A stretch of DNA of 64,000 nt from Sphingobacterium sp. UGAL515B_05 (GTDB taxonomy: Bacteria; Bacteroidota; Bacteroidia; Sphingobacteriales; Sphingobacteriaceae): positions 1,736,001 to 1,800,000 of the forward strand of contig NZ_CP109907.1 in NCBI RefSeq assembly GCF_033097525.1. Direction: 5' to 3'. A model generated the notes under the pieces. It saw only the letters and a program-made list of their open reading frames with translations, had not been told where the DNA came from and did no database searches. Positions 9,371 through 19,024 of this stretch are shown in pieces. Numbering within the stretch: position 1 is the stretch's first letter; each line of letters opens with the position of its first letter. Made by a program: the position numbers and the translations under genes.

Positions 9371-10759
9371 TTATTTTACATTGCTACCTATTGAGTAATA
9401 GGTAAAGTTTAAAGAATTCATCAATGAACTGTCCAATAAACCGCGCCCATCAAAAACGAAAGATGGACGTTTCATTTTATTTTTAATAAGTTTCCAATCG
9501 TAACCTCTAAATTCATCCCATTCCGTTAAAACAGCAATAGCGTGTGCATCTTGTATCATGTCTAAGGGGTCATTAAAAACCTTTAATAACCGCCGATTTT
9601 CTTCAATAGAGCGTGTGCCTAAGGAATCTAAATCTCTATAAATCTGCTCAGCTGAAACTTTTGGATCATAAACAACTATACTGGCCTCTTCGTCCAACAA
9701 ATGATCGGCTACATACATAGCCGGCGACTCGCGAGTATCATTTGTATCTTTTTTAAATGCCCATCCTAAAAAAGCAATTTTCTTCCCGTTCACGGTATTA
9801 TACATTGTCTGGATAATTTTCTCCGCAAATCGGCTTTTCTGATGATCATTCAAAATAATAACTTGTTCCCAATAATCAGCCACTTCTTTTAGGTTGTATG
9901 ATCTAGCAATATAAACTAAATTTAGAATATCTTTTTGAAAACATGAGCCTCCAAATCCTACGGAAGATTTTAAAAACTTTGCACCTATGCGGCTGTCTTG
10001 ACCAATTGCTCTTGAAACCTCGTCGACATTTGCCCCAGTTACTTCACATAATTCCGAAATAGCATTTATTGAGGATACACGTTGGGCTAAAAATGCATTA
10101 GCTACTAATTTCGCTAATTCAGAAGACCATAAATTGGTTCTCAAGATTCGTTCCTTCGGTACCCAAGCTTCGTATAAACTAACTAAAGCATTTATCGATT
10201 CTGCATCTTCACCACCAATCAAAACACGGTCTGGATTATGAAGATCCGCTATAGCAGTTCCTTCAGCTAAAAACTCTGGATTTGACAGAATATTGAAGTT
10301 AACACCATTTCCAGTATTCTCTAATATATTCTTCAATGCTTCAGCCGTCCTTACTGGCAATGTAGATTTTTCAACAACTATTTTATCGCTCTTGGATATA
10401 GAAGCGATTTGACGGGCACATAATTCAATATATTTTAAATCAGCCGCCTGCCCTTTTCCTTTACCATATGTTTTTGTAGGTGTATTAACCGATATAAATA
10501 TCATATCGGCTTCATCAATCGCTTTATTAACATCAGTAGAAAAAAACAAATTTCGCCCACGTGCCTCAGCAACAACAGCGTCTAGCCCAGGCTCGTAAAT
10601 AGGCAAATTAATTAAATCACTATCATTCCAAGCATCAATGCGTTCCTGATTCAAATCTACTACAGTAACCTGAATGTTTGGATTTTTCTGCGCAATTACT
10701 GACATAGTAGGTCCGCCTACGTACCCTGCGCCAATACAGGCTATTTTCCTTATTATCAT
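9371..10759 (-). CDS. ugd: UDP-glucose 6-dehydrogenase, copy 1
   Basis: The 462-residue protein matches the long, eukaryote-like form of UDP-glucose dehydrogenase: [19 protein letters not shown] at the start, [13 protein letters not shown] in the centre, [13 protein letters not shown] with the catalytic Cys near residue 268, and [18 protein letters not shown] near 325. It oxidises UDP-glucose to UDP-glucuronate with two NAD+. The downstream gene is a UDP-GlcA epimerase. A very similar protein is encoded at 13663-15045. This copy is visibly more AT-rich and uses more A/T third positions, which suggests it arrived with the variable part of the locus. Confidence 0.93.
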   Translation of the reverse strand: MIIRKIACIGAGYVGGPTMSVIAQKNPNIQVTVVDLNQERIDAWNDSDLINLPIYEPGLDAVVAEARGRNLFFSTDVNKAIDEADMIFISVNTPTKTYGKGKGQAADLKYIELCARQIASISKSDKIVVEKSTLPVRTAEALKNILENTGNGVNFNILSNPEFLAEGTAIADLHNPDRVLIGGEDAESINALVSLYEAWVPKERILRTNLWSSELAKLVANAFLAQRVSSINAISELCEVTGANVDEVSRAIGQDSRIGAKFLKSSVGFGGSCFQKDILNLVYIARSYNLKEVADYWEQVIILNDHQKSRFAEKIIQTMYNTVNGKKIAFLGWAFKKDTNDTRESPAMYVADHLLDEEASIVVYDPKVSAEQIYRDLDSLGTRSIEENRRLLKVFNDPLDMIQDAHAIAVLTEWDEFRGYDWKLIKNKMKRPSFVFDGRGLLDSSLMNSLNFTYYSIGSNVK

Positions 10760-10765
10760 TATCTG

Positions 10766-12049
10766 TTATAAACGATTATCAGCTTTATCAGAAATTATTC
10801 CCTTAACGTCATAAATAATAGCGTTATCATTTTTAATACGATTAAACTCTATTGTCAAAAATTCGCTATGAGCCACTCCAAGCACGATAGCGTCATATTT
10901 ATCATTAGGCAACTCAACAAAACTATGAATACCATATTCATGTTTTACTTCCTGAGGATTAGCCCATGGATCAAAAGTAGTTACTTTAACTCCATAATCT
11001 TCTAACGCACGAATCACATCCACAATCTTAGTATTGCGAACATCGGGACAATTCTCCTTAAACGTAATCCCAAGCATTAATACTTCGGCACCATTTACAT
11101 TAATTCCCTTTTTGATCATTGTTTTAACAACCTGAGAAGCTACATACTCACCCATAGAATCATTCAAACGACGGCCGGCCAAAATAATTTCTGGATGGTA
11201 GCCATGCTCTTGTGCTTTTTGAGCCAAATAATAAGGATCTACACCAATACAATGCCCGCCGACCAATCCTGGTTTGAATGGTAAGAAGTTCCATTTCGTA
11301 CCAGCAGCTTCTAAAACGGCATGTGTATCAATATTTAAGATATTAAAAATCTTAGCCAACTCATTGACAAACGCAATATTAATATCACGTTGTGAATTTT
11401 CAATCACTTTTGCAGCTTCAGCAACTTTAATACATGGTGCCAAATGTGTTCCTGCGGTAATCACTTCTTTATAAACGGCATCAACTTCCTCCCCGATCTC
11501 AGGAGTAGAACCTGATGTCACTTTTAATATTTTCTCAACGGTATGTTGCTTATCACCTGGATTGATGCGCTCGGGTGAATAACCGGCAAAGAAATCTTCG
11601 TTAAATTTCAATCCCGAAATTTTCTCCAATACAGGAATACACTCTTCTTCTGTAACACCTGGATATACTGTTGATTCGTAGACCACGATATCTCCTTTCT
11701 TTAATACTTTGCCGACTGTCTCTGACGCTTTATATAGCGGTGTTAGGTCAGGGCGATTATTTTTATCTACCGGTGTAGGAACAGTAACCACATAAAAATT
11801 TGCATCTTCTATATCGGCCAGTTGGTTTGAGCAGTACAAACCATTTGTATTTGTAGAAAATGGATTTTCATTCACTAAGACTGCCTGAAGAATATCATCT
11901 TCGACTTCTAATGTTAGATCTTTCCCTGAACGCAGTTCATCGATACGTTTTTGGTTAATGTCAAAACCCAAAACCGGAAACTTAGTTGCAAATAATCTTG
12001 CCAAAGGCAGGCCTACATATCCTAGTCCAATTACAGCTATTTTTTTCAT
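10766..12049 (-). CDS. tviB: UDP-N-acetylhexosamine 6-dehydrogenase, TviB/WbpA type
   Basis: The 427-residue protein begins with the NAD-binding motif [17 protein letters not shown] and has [15 protein letters not shown] near 97, the [12 protein letters not shown] segment near 130, and the catalytic Cys in [16 protein letters not shown] near 265. The Vi-antigen type dehydrogenases (TviB, WbpA) share these features and convert UDP-GlcNAc or UDP-GalNAc to the corresponding aminouronic acid. It lies 30 nt downstream of a WbpP/TviC-type epimerase, the same pairing as in Vi and O6 antigen loci. The exact C4 configuration of the substrate is not determined by the sequence alone. Confidence 0.85.
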   Translation of the reverse strand: MKKIAVIGLGYVGLPLARLFATKFPVLGFDINQKRIDELRSGKDLTLEVEDDILQAVLVNENPFSTNTNGLYCSNQLADIEDANFYVVTVPTPVDKNNRPDLTPLYKASETVGKVLKKGDIVVYESTVYPGVTEEECIPVLEKISGLKFNEDFFAGYSPERINPGDKQHTVEKILKVTSGSTPEIGEEVDAVYKEVITAGTHLAPCIKVAEAAKVIENSQRDINIAFVNELAKIFNILNIDTHAVLEAAGTKWNFLPFKPGLVGGHCIGVDPYYLAQKAQEHGYHPEIILAGRRLNDSMGEYVASQVVKTMIKKGINVNGAEVLMLGITFKENCPDVRNTKIVDVIRALEDYGVKVTTFDPWANPQEVKHEYGIHSFVELPNDKYDAIVLGVAHSEFLTIEFNRIKNDNAIIYDVKGIISDKADNRL

Positions 12050-12079
12050 TTCTTTTTTGTCTTTTTAATTGATTAATTC

Positions 12080-13048
12080 TTATTTCAGATTCTCCCAGTA
12101 CCACTTCACAGCTTCTTTCAACCCGTTACGGATAACATGAGTTGGCTCGTAGCCTAACAACTGGCGAGCCTTATCAATCGACGCCAGTGAATGTGGGATA
12201 TCTCCCTGTCTATTTGGCCCATGAACAATCTCCACTTTAGCAATTTCAGCATCGTATGCTGTCAAAAACTCTTTTAGGTAACCAACCAATTGATTCAATG
12301 TCGTACGGTCGCCAACAGCCGTGTTATATACCGTGTTAATTGCATCTGGATTGTCGGTAGTCATCGCACGCTCATTCATTTGAATGACGTTGTCGATATA
12401 AGTAAAATCGCGTGAGTAATCGCCAGTACCATTGATTACTGGACTTTCGTGGTTCATAAATTTCTTCACAAACAATGGGATAACGGCAGCGTAAGCGCCG
12501 TTAGGATCCTGACGGCGGCCAAATACATTGAAGTAGCGAAGCCCAACCGTTTCTAAGCCATAAGTCTTCGAAAAAATATCTGCATATAATTCATTAACGT
12601 ATTTTGTAATTGCATAGGGAGATAATGGCTTTCCGATAACATCTTCAACTTTGGGAAGACTTTCAGAATCGCCATAAGTGGACGAAGATGCTGCATAGAT
12701 AAATCGCTTTACTCCAGCATCTCGAGCTGCAACTAACATATTCAAGAAACCTGTCACATTTACTTCATTGGATGTTTGAGGATCTTTAATCGAACGTGGA
12801 ACTGACCCCAAAGCAGCTTGGTGCAATACATAGTCAACACCTTCAATAGCCTTTTGGCAATCTGCATTATTCCGAATATCACCTTCGATTAAGGTGAAAT
12901 TTGGATTGCTATCATGCTGTGCGATATTGTGGCGATGGCCTGTAGCAAAATTGTCTAGTACCACAACTTGATGGCTTTTACCTAAAAAATGCTCTACGAG
13001 ATTTGAGCCTATAAAGCCGGCTCCTCCTGTAATTAATATTTTACTCAT
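12080..13048 (-). CDS. UDP-N-acetylglucosamine 4-epimerase, WbpP/TviC type
   Basis: This 322-residue extended SDR has GGAGFIGSNLVE at residues 8-19, a VLDNFATGHRHNI segment near 30 that is typical of WbpP/TviC, and the YAITKY catalytic Tyr-x3-Lys near residue 151. These enzymes interconvert UDP-GlcNAc/UDP-GalNAc or the corresponding uronates. It is transcribed just before the TviB-type dehydrogenase, so the pair probably makes UDP-GalNAcA or a similar sugar. The DNA is less AT-rich than the genes downstream of 10.7 kb, consistent with a stable part of the locus. Confidence 0.85.
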   Translation of the reverse strand: MSKILITGGAGFIGSNLVEHFLGKSHQVVVLDNFATGHRHNIAQHDSNPNFTLIEGDIRNNADCQKAIEGVDYVLHQAALGSVPRSIKDPQTSNEVNVTGFLNMLVAARDAGVKRFIYAASSSTYGDSESLPKVEDVIGKPLSPYAITKYVNELYADIFSKTYGLETVGLRYFNVFGRRQDPNGAYAAVIPLFVKKFMNHESPVINGTGDYSRDFTYIDNVIQMNERAMTTDNPDAINTVYNTAVGDRTTLNQLVGYLKEFLTAYDAEIAKVEIVHGPNRQGDIPHSLASIDKARQLLGYEPTHVIRNGLKEAVKWYWENLK

Positions 13049-13060
13049 CTTTTGACGTAA

Positions 13061-13579
13061 TTATATGGTAGAATGATTTGTATACAAAATAATATAACGC
13101 TGTTCTTCAATAGTTTTCTGAAAAGAAAGATTGACCTGCTTTCCCAATTTTTTCCCAACCTTGTCCGCTAACAGCAATAAATATGCCTGATTTATATTTT
13201 CACCTAAAACTAATACGTCAATTTTTCCTGAATCTACTCCTCCAGCATAATCCCCAACCAAACTAACTTCTTGAATATCTCCCGCTTGCTGTAGTATATT
13301 ATCTATAATTTCATCAATTCCCAAATAGGTATGAATTAATTTTTGAAGAGGTGCAAATAAAGAATGTTTTGTGTTGGCTCGGTATAGGATTTTATTTTTT
13401 TCTGTACTCTTTTCTAAATACCCTGCTTCGGACAATTGGTTCAGTTCTTTTCGTATGGCATTGGTTGATTCTTGAAACTCATCCGCAAGACCTCTTAAAT
13501 GTGATTGGTTACTTGCCGATACAAAAAACTTGATCAGTAGCTTCAGTCGCGTCTTGGATGTAATTAAAGAGTCTAGCAT
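13061..13579 (-). CDS. Winged-helix regulator with a degenerate nucleotidyltransferase-like C-terminus
   Basis: The chosen start is the ATG at 13579 (MLDSLITSKTRL); an upstream in-frame TTG at 13603 is less likely. Residues 1-75 look like an ArsR/MarR-type winged helix: SKTRLKLLIKFFVS, then RGLADEFQESTNAIRKELNQ as recognition helices and a wing with YLEKSTEKNKILYR. The C-terminal half has VGDYAGGVDSGKIDVLVLGE, a degraded form of the GSxxRGxxxxxSDIDLLV motif of minimal nucleotidyltransferases. The usual Ser/Arg and one of the acidic residues are altered, so catalysis is doubtful. It sits inside the sugar operon and may sense a nucleotide or nucleotide sugar. The function is inferred. Confidence 0.65.
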   Translation of the reverse strand: MLDSLITSKTRLKLLIKFFVSASNQSHLRGLADEFQESTNAIRKELNQLSEAGYLEKSTEKNKILYRANTKHSLFAPLQKLIHTYLGIDEIIDNILQQAGDIQEVSLVGDYAGGVDSGKIDVLVLGENINQAYLLLLADKVGKKLGKQVNLSFQKTIEEQRYIILYTNHSTI

Positions 13580-13662
13580 GGTATAGTTCAGATTGAGTAA
13601 CAAAAGTACTCAATCTGATTTTATTTATCAAATTAAATTATTGTTAAACAATGATCAATTGT

Positions 13663-15045
13663 CTATTCGCCAATTGCATAATAGTCAAAGCCTAATTTTT
13701 TCAGTCCAGCGCTATCCAATAATTTCCGCCCATCAAATACAAAGGAAGGCTTCTTCATTTCTTTCTTGATCATCGCCCAATCATATTCCTTAAACTCATC
13801 CCATTCTGTTAATACCGTAGCAGCATGAGCCTCGCGTAGAGCTTCATAAGGATCATCAACAACCGTTACCAAACGGCGATTTTCCTCAGCTGAGCGAGTT
13901 TTTAAATAATCCAGATCCCTATAAATTTGTTCAGCCGACACTTTTGGATCGTAAACCACAAGATGTGCCTCCTCATCCAACAGATGATCGGCTACATAAA
14001 TAGCAGCAGATTCCCGCGTATCGTTCGTGTCTTTTTTAAAAGCCCAGCCTAAAAAGGCAATTTTCTTCCCGTTTACGGTATTATACATGGTCTGGATAAT
14101 CCGTTCTGCAAATCGCGATTTTTGATGGTCGTTTAAAATAATTACCTGTTCCCAGTAATCAGCTACAGCAGCCAGGTTGTAACTTCGTGCGATGTAAACA
14201 AGATTGAGAATATCTTTCTGGAAACAAGAACCTCCGAAACCTACCGAAGCCTTCAGAAACTTAGGCCCAATGCGGCTATCATGGCCAATCGCTCGAGACA
14301 CTTCATCCACATTGGCCCCCGTCACCTCACACAACTCCGAAATCGCATTGATAGACGAAACACGCTGGGCCAAAAAAGCATTTGCAACTAATTTAGATAA
14401 TTCTGAAGACCATAAATTAGTCGTAAGTATACGTTCTTGTGGAACCCAGGCGGCATATATCTGCACCAGCGCCTGAATAGCATCTTCGTCTTCACCACCA
14501 ATAAGCACTCTGTCTGGATTGTGTAAATCCGCAACGGCTGTTCCTTCAGCTAAAAATTCCGGATTGGAGAGAATAGCAAAGTTGACGCCGTTCCCTGTAT
14601 CGTCCAATATACTTTTTAGCGCTGCAGCCGTGCGGACTGGCAAAGTGGATTTCTCGACAATTATTTTATCGCCCTGAGCAACCCGAGCAATCTGCCGCGC
14701 ACATAATTCAATATATTTTAAATCTGCAGCCTGCCCCTTCCCTTTACCATAGGTTTTTGTGGGCGTATTGACGGATATAAAGATCATGTCCGCCTCATCA
14801 ATAGCCGCTTCAACATTTGTCGAAAAAAACAAATTCCGCCCGCGAGCTTCCCCTACCACAGCATCAAGACCAGGCTCATAAATTGGAAGCAGGCTAAGAT
14901 CCTCGTTATTCCACGCATCTATGCGTTGTTGATTCAGGTCAACAACCGTTACCTGAATAGCAGGATTCATCTGCGCAATAACTGACATTGTTGGCCCCCC
15001 TACATATCCCGCTCCTATACAAGCAATTTTCTTTATTTTTTTCAT
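13663..15045 (-). CDS. ugd: UDP-glucose 6-dehydrogenase, copy 2
   Basis: The 460-residue protein is a close paralogue of the enzyme at 9371-10759, with the same motifs: [31 protein letters not shown], the catalytic Cys in [13 protein letters not shown], and [16 protein letters not shown]. It makes UDP-glucuronate. It is the first gene of the left polysaccharide locus and its base composition is less AT-rich than copy 1, closer to the surrounding housekeeping genes. It may be the resident copy. Between it and the frameshifted gene at 15272 lies a terminator-like hairpin, so its promoter should be within about 160 bp upstream. Confidence 0.93.
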   Translation of the reverse strand: MKKIKKIACIGAGYVGGPTMSVIAQMNPAIQVTVVDLNQQRIDAWNNEDLSLLPIYEPGLDAVVGEARGRNLFFSTNVEAAIDEADMIFISVNTPTKTYGKGKGQAADLKYIELCARQIARVAQGDKIIVEKSTLPVRTAAALKSILDDTGNGVNFAILSNPEFLAEGTAVADLHNPDRVLIGGEDEDAIQALVQIYAAWVPQERILTTNLWSSELSKLVANAFLAQRVSSINAISELCEVTGANVDEVSRAIGHDSRIGPKFLKASVGFGGSCFQKDILNLVYIARSYNLAAVADYWEQVIILNDHQKSRFAERIIQTMYNTVNGKKIAFLGWAFKKDTNDTRESAAIYVADHLLDEEAHLVVYDPKVSAEQIYRDLDYLKTRSAEENRRLVTVVDDPYEALREAHAATVLTEWDEFKEYDWAMIKKEMKKPSFVFDGRKLLDSAGLKKLGFDYYAIGE

Positions 15046-15202
15046 TTTTCTATATGCCTAATTTCTATAATTCAATTTTCTTTTAATCAGCAAACCATTA
15101 TTCTGCTAAAGATAGGAATATGCCCCGAATTTGCGGCCAAAAGAAAGTGACGATAATAAGCTTAACGTAAAATCCACGTGGAACATCATCATGAATAAGA
15201 AT

Positions 15203-15231
15203 AAAGAAACCCCGGCAAGCAGGGTTCCTTT
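15203..15231 (-). terminator. Hairpin between ugd copy 2 and the frameshifted 15272 gene
   Basis: The arms AAAGAAACCC and GGGTTCCTTT pair with one mismatch around a 9-nt loop. On the minus strand the stem is followed by a T-rich stretch. It fits an intrinsic terminator for the minus-strand gene ending at 15272. Confidence 0.6.
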
Positions 15232-15271
15232 GAGTTAAATAGGTATTTAATATGGAATAAAAACACGTAAA

Positions 15272-15765
15272 TTATTTATTGACCAAATCACCCGGCTTTT
15301 CGGAATGATTATGATATACGCCCATCATGGGAAGAACAGTACTAAATGCTTTCTTTTCCCCATCCGTATAGTTAATTACACCTCGTATCCTGACTTTATA
15401 ATTAGTTAGATCAATTTCTTTTGTTTTATCCGATACGATCCGGAAGCGTACAGATACTTCAAAAGAAGTATTTTCACTTTCTTTAAAAGGTAGAAATAAA
15501 GCTGCTGCAGCTTTATTTCTACCTTGGAGTCTGTTGATCGGACGTCTTTCACCACAATATTATTGACATCCTCCCGAAATCGCTCGCCCCGAAACACCAG
15601 CGCCCCGTGGGTTGCTCGGAAACTACCACTATACTGTCCAGGATGATCCTGAAAACGGTAGTAAACATACATGGATACATCAGTAGGTTTTTTCTTTCTA
15701 GAAGAAAAAAACCGAAATAAAGCATACGCTACTGCAATAAACAGAAATATATAAAAATACATCAT
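15272..15765 (-). pseudogene. Frameshifted membrane-anchored protein, paralogue of the 18536-19024 product
   Basis: The frame opens at ATG 15765 with an N-terminal membrane helix (YFYIFLFIAVAYALFRFF) and FQDHPGQYSGSFRATHGALV, which matches FQDRPGQYSGDYRTKSGVFV in the intact paralogue. At about 15509-15521 the frame is lost by one base. The next frame continues the homology with LPFKES, then EVSVRFRIV, IRGVINYTDGEKKAFSTVL, and stops at 15274. Restoring one base gives about 164 residues, close to the 162 of the paralogue. The break lies in the arm of a perfect 16-bp inverted repeat (15489-15523). The function is unknown. It is either a real mutation or an assembly error. Confidence 0.75.
15489..15523. 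repeat. Perfect 16-bp inverted repeat within the frameshifted gene
   Basis: Arms GGTAGAAATAAAGCTG (15489-15504) and CAGCTTTATTTCTACC (15508-15523) are exact reverse complements separated by CTG. The repeat overlaps the position where the reading frame of the host gene is broken. The paralogous gene has no such repeat at the aligned place. Confidence 0.9.
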
Positions 15766-15866
15766 AATCAACTCGTCATTCTATCTGAATGTCAATATCC
15801 TTGCGTTCGTAGATATTCCTCTAAATGCGTATAACAAAAGTAACAAGTAATTGTGGACAGAAACAG

Positions 15867-15880
15867 AGACCCTAGGGTCT
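15867..15880. promoter_or_regulatory. 14-bp perfect palindrome upstream of the histidine kinase
   Basis: AGACCCTAGGGTCT is its own reverse complement and lies 66 nt before the kinase start, in the divergent region between the kinase and the frameshifted gene. It could be an operator for either promoter. There is no direct evidence of binding. Confidence 0.4.
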
Positions 15881-15945
15881 TATTTACAATTAGGAAAATA
15901 AAAGCTTATTAGGTTTAATGAAAATAATGCATTTTTGTTTGCCTT

Positions 15946-17865
15946 ATGAAGCCAAATATTATTGTCACCATCTTAATGTTGCTCTGCATAGCAACCATCC
16001 GTTTCGGAGGAGATGCGATGATGGCCAATAATCAGGTTGCAGTACAGACTTGCATCGCCAAAAACTCGCCTCTACTCATTGCAAAGGAATCCGCTGAGTA
16101 TACCAATCCGATATATTACTATCATCATTCCGTCCTTTTTGCTCCCCTCAACCGAATTAAAAGGGAAGTTGATCAAGAAAAAGGCATTTTCTGGCTCAAA
16201 AAGGAAATAAGTCTTTCAGACAGCTTAACAACAGGCAATTATGTCTTATCCTTCGACAATTTAACGTATGTCAATCTCACCGTAATCGATTCAAAAGGTG
16301 AAATCGTATATAAAAAGAAATCAGGTTTGTTCCGTAAACGCAAGGATCTGGATCCGCGAGATGGCCGTGATCATTTTGTTTTAAACCTGGAAGCGGGAAA
16401 ACCCTATACCATATTGCTCCGGGTAAAACATAGCAAAGGCTACACACCGCTGTATAATTTCCATTTACAGAAAGAACTGGATTATGTTAAAAAGAAACAA
16501 CATAGCCGAATTGTCCATGCATTTATGGAAGGTGCCATTATTGTACTCCTACTGTATATGGCATTGGCATGGATAGTATCACGCTACCGACCCTATATCT
16601 GGATTTTTCTGTTCTTGCTATCTATTGGTATATATAGCGTTGCGCTTCAAAACATCTTTGTCGATTTTATCTTTTATGACAGTCCCCAACTGGGCTGGAG
16701 CATGGTATCGCTCTTTAGCAGATTTGCTGCTATTAGTTTCTATCTGTTGACCATAGATTTTCTTCAATTAAGGAAGCTGCATACCCGTTATTATAAAGTA
16801 GCCTGTTACATTATTTTCACGATTGGCATCACGGCACTATTTACATTTGTCAATAATTTTTATTTTGTCAATTATAAACAAAGTAACTGGGTAAATATTA
16901 CGCTCGGCATTATTCATATGCTTTATTTTTCTAACGTTTTTATTTCACTCTGGAAAAAGATAGACCTGATGCAGCGCTTCTTAGCGTATGGAAGTGTGTT
17001 TTTTGTGACCGGTATCACTGCCATGGTCTACTGTGCACTCACTTTTCAAGAGCAGGCCATACAATATGTTTCCATGCTGACGCAGTTTTTTGCCCTGTGC
17101 ATTACCATGTTGCTATTGATCGGTATACGCTTAAAATTGCGAAAAAATGAACTGGACTATCATCAGTCGACCGAATCAATTGTGCAGGAAAGGACAAATG
17201 AACTAAAGAAAGCAAATAATGCACTTTATGAACAGCAAATCCAACTGCTTCAAAAGAATCACTATATTGAGACATTGATCGATGAAGTTAATCATCGGGT
17301 AAAAAACAACCTGCAGCTCTTATATAGTCTCGGAAGCCTGTACAAAACAGGTGAAAGCCATGGTGTTCAATATAATCAGGCCATCCAGTCGATGCAAGAC
17401 CGTATTCACGCCATGATGCTGGTCAACCAGCTACTGGTGTATAATCAGAACAGCCAGCTGAAATTAAAAACGTTGGTTATTGAAACGGTCAATTACCTTA
17501 GACAGATGCATGATCCAGAAAAAAAGGTCAGCGTTAACGTCGATATTGAACAAGACTGGTTGATATCCACAAACACGTCGATCCCGCTAGCGTTGATCAT
17601 CACAGAGCTATTGACAAATAGTTATAAATATGCTTTTCCAGAAGGAAGCACAAGCACTCCAGTCATTAGCCTAAGTATCATCAAGAAAAAACTTGCGACA
17701 ATGATGCATTTTGAAGATAATGGCATTGGCGCCACCCAAACTGTTTTATCAACTTCTTTCGGAATTGGTCTGGTGAAAGACCTAACCAGGCAGATTAAAG
17801 GAACCGTGACCATCCAGCAAGAGCGAGGATTTCAGTATAAATTTGAATTTAACAACATGATATGA
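15946..17865 (+). CDS. Sensor histidine kinase, 7TMR-DISM type with HisKA_2
   Basis: The 639-residue protein has a signal-like N-terminus, an extracytoplasmic beta-rich domain (about 50-170) resembling the 7TMR-DISMED2 domain, seven hydrophobic segments (about 185-400), and a coiled linker. The kinase core has EVNHRVKNNLQLLYSLGSLY, the HisKA_2 box with phospho-acceptor His near residue 449. It ends with a HATPase domain with N box ELLTNSYKYAFP near 555 and G box GIGLVKDL near 605. It should autophosphorylate and pass phosphate to the regulator encoded immediately downstream; the two genes overlap by 4 nt (ATGA). The flanking paralogues of unknown function may be its targets or accessory proteins. 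The ligand is unknown. Confidence 0.88.
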   Translation: MKPNIIVTILMLLCIATIRFGGDAMMANNQVAVQTCIAKNSPLLIAKESAEYTNPIYYYHHSVLFAPLNRIKREVDQEKGIFWLKKEISLSDSLTTGNYVLSFDNLTYVNLTVIDSKGEIVYKKKSGLFRKRKDLDPRDGRDHFVLNLEAGKPYTILLRVKHSKGYTPLYNFHLQKELDYVKKKQHSRIVHAFMEGAIIVLLLYMALAWIVSRYRPYIWIFLFLLSIGIYSVALQNIFVDFIFYDSPQLGWSMVSLFSRFAAISFYLLTIDFLQLRKLHTRYYKVACYIIFTIGITALFTFVNNFYFVNYKQSNWVNITLGIIHMLYFSNVFISLWKKIDLMQRFLAYGSVFFVTGITAMVYCALTFQEQAIQYVSMLTQFFALCITMLLLIGIRLKLRKNELDYHQSTESIVQERTNELKKANNALYEQQIQLLQKNHYIETLIDEVNHRVKNNLQLLYSLGSLYKTGESHGVQYNQAIQSMQDRIHAMMLVNQLLVYNQNSQLKLKTLVIETVNYLRQMHDPEKKVSVNVDIEQDWLISTNTSIPLALIITELLTNSYKYAFPEGSTSTPVISLSIIKKKLATMMHFEDNGIGATQTVLSTSFGIGLVKDLTRQIKGTVTIQQERGFQYKFEFNNMI

Positions 17866-18473
17866 GCCTAAAAGTTTTAATTGTAGAAGACGAAATGATT
17901 ATCGCCCGATTTATCGAATATCAACTTCATTCCCTTTATTCAGGATTGGAATTGCATATTGCGCTCACGGTTGACGAGGCAGATCAATACATGGCGCAAA
18001 ACTCACCAGATCTAATACTCTGTGATATTCAGCTCAATGATCGACTAGATGGCATTGAGTTAATGGAAAAATATGCCGCAACCAAACTTTTTAGCCTTAT
18101 TTTTATTACTTCGTATCAATCGAAAAGCAGCATAGACCGCGCAGCAGCACTAAATCCTGAAAATTACATTATTAAACCGTTGGGAGAAAATCGGCTCTAT
18201 GCTGGCACACACTTGGTTATCCAGCGCCTACAACAACAAAGGGATAAAAACCAAACGGTGGAAAAATTAAAAGCATTGACTCCGGCAGAGTTAAATATCC
18301 TTAAGCTGATAGCCCTCCGACATACGACTAAATATATTGCCGAATCACTATTCCTCAGTCCCTACACCATCAAAAACACCAGGCACCGCATCTGCCGGAA
18401 GCTTGACCTCCAGGAAGAAAACAATGCGCTCTTATCCTGGGCTATCGAACATCAACATTTGCTGAAATTCTAA
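17862..18473 (+). CDS. Response regulator with LuxR-type DNA-binding domain
   Basis: The 203-residue protein has a receiver domain with acidic pocket VEDE (residues 8-11), phospho-acceptor Asp55 in LILCDIQLND, Thr/Ser in FITSYQS near 85 and Lys in NYIIKPLGE near 106. A C-terminal helix-turn-helix follows (TPAELNILKLIA, then IAESLFLSPYTIKNTRHRIC), which resembles the LuxR/GerE type. It overlaps the kinase gene by 4 nt and is almost certainly its partner. A hairpin terminator follows at 18484-18509. Its targets are unknown; the divergent and convergent neighbours are the first candidates. Confidence 0.9.
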   Translation: MSLKVLIVEDEMIIARFIEYQLHSLYSGLELHIALTVDEADQYMAQNSPDLILCDIQLNDRLDGIELMEKYAATKLFSLIFITSYQSKSSIDRAAALNPENYIIKPLGENRLYAGTHLVIQRLQQQRDKNQTVEKLKALTPAELNILKLIALRHTTKYIAESLFLSPYTIKNTRHRICRKLDLQEENNALLSWAIEHQHLLKF

Positions 18474-18483
18474 GTAAAAAAAT

Positions 18484-18509
18484 AAGGGTTTGTTCCATTA
18501 CAAACCCTT
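18484..18509. terminator. Bidirectional intrinsic terminator
   Basis: AAGGGTTTGT and ACAAACCCTT form a perfect 10-bp stem with loop TCCATT. It lies between the convergent response regulator and the minus-strand gene ending at 18536, with A/T runs on both sides. Confidence 0.8.
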
Positions 18510-18535
18510 TCCCATAAAATAAGAATTAATGCAAA

Positions 18536-19024
18536 TTATGTCGTCTGATTCGATTGTTCGTTTGATTGATAAAGCTCTCCTATCTTCAATACTGTACTAA
18601 ACGTTTTTGGTTTTCTGTTGGCATAATTCAACACACCAGCAATGCGTATCCCTTTACCTTCCAATGCTGCTATTTCACCTTTCTTTCGTTGTAATTTAAA
18701 CCGCACCGATACATCTGAATCGCCTTTTTTGCTTTCGAAAGGCACAACCACAATCTGTTCCAGATTGACGACTAAAGCGGGATGATCGGGTTTGACCTGT
18801 TTGATTACCATATTTTTAAGCTCTTCGTCTTTGGACTTCGTCCGAAATACAAAAACACCACTTTTTGTCCGATAGTCGCCACTGTATTGTCCGGGCCTAT
18901 CCTGAAACAGGTAGTTGACCTGCATCGAAACAGCTTCTTTAAATAGCTTTTCCCGCTGCCTTGATTGTAGAATAAAATAAATAATAAATAAAACGATAAC
19001 TGAAACTGATAAAATAAGTACCAT
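18536..19024 (-). CDS. Membrane-anchored protein of unknown function (paralogue of the 15272 gene)
   Basis: The 162-residue product has one N-terminal membrane helix (LILSVSVIVLFIIYFIL) followed by a soluble, probably beta-rich domain. Conserved points shared with the frameshifted paralogue are FQDxPGQYSG (about 43-52), an FVFR/LVFR strand, VSVRF (near 105), I(A/R)GV.NY and FSTVL. I do not recognise the family. The position next to a two-component system and the presence of a second copy on its other side suggest a linked role. Orientation of the soluble domain (cytoplasmic or periplasmic) is not clear. A GGGGACAA direct repeat lies about 100 bp upstream. Confidence 0.7.
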   Translation of the reverse strand: MVLILSVSVIVLFIIYFILQSRQREKLFKEAVSMQVNYLFQDRPGQYSGDYRTKSGVFVFRTKSKDEELKNMVIKQVKPDHPALVVNLEQIVVVPFESKKGDSDVSVRFKLQRKKGEIAALEGKGIRIAGVLNYANRKPKTFSTVLKIGELYQSNEQSNQTT

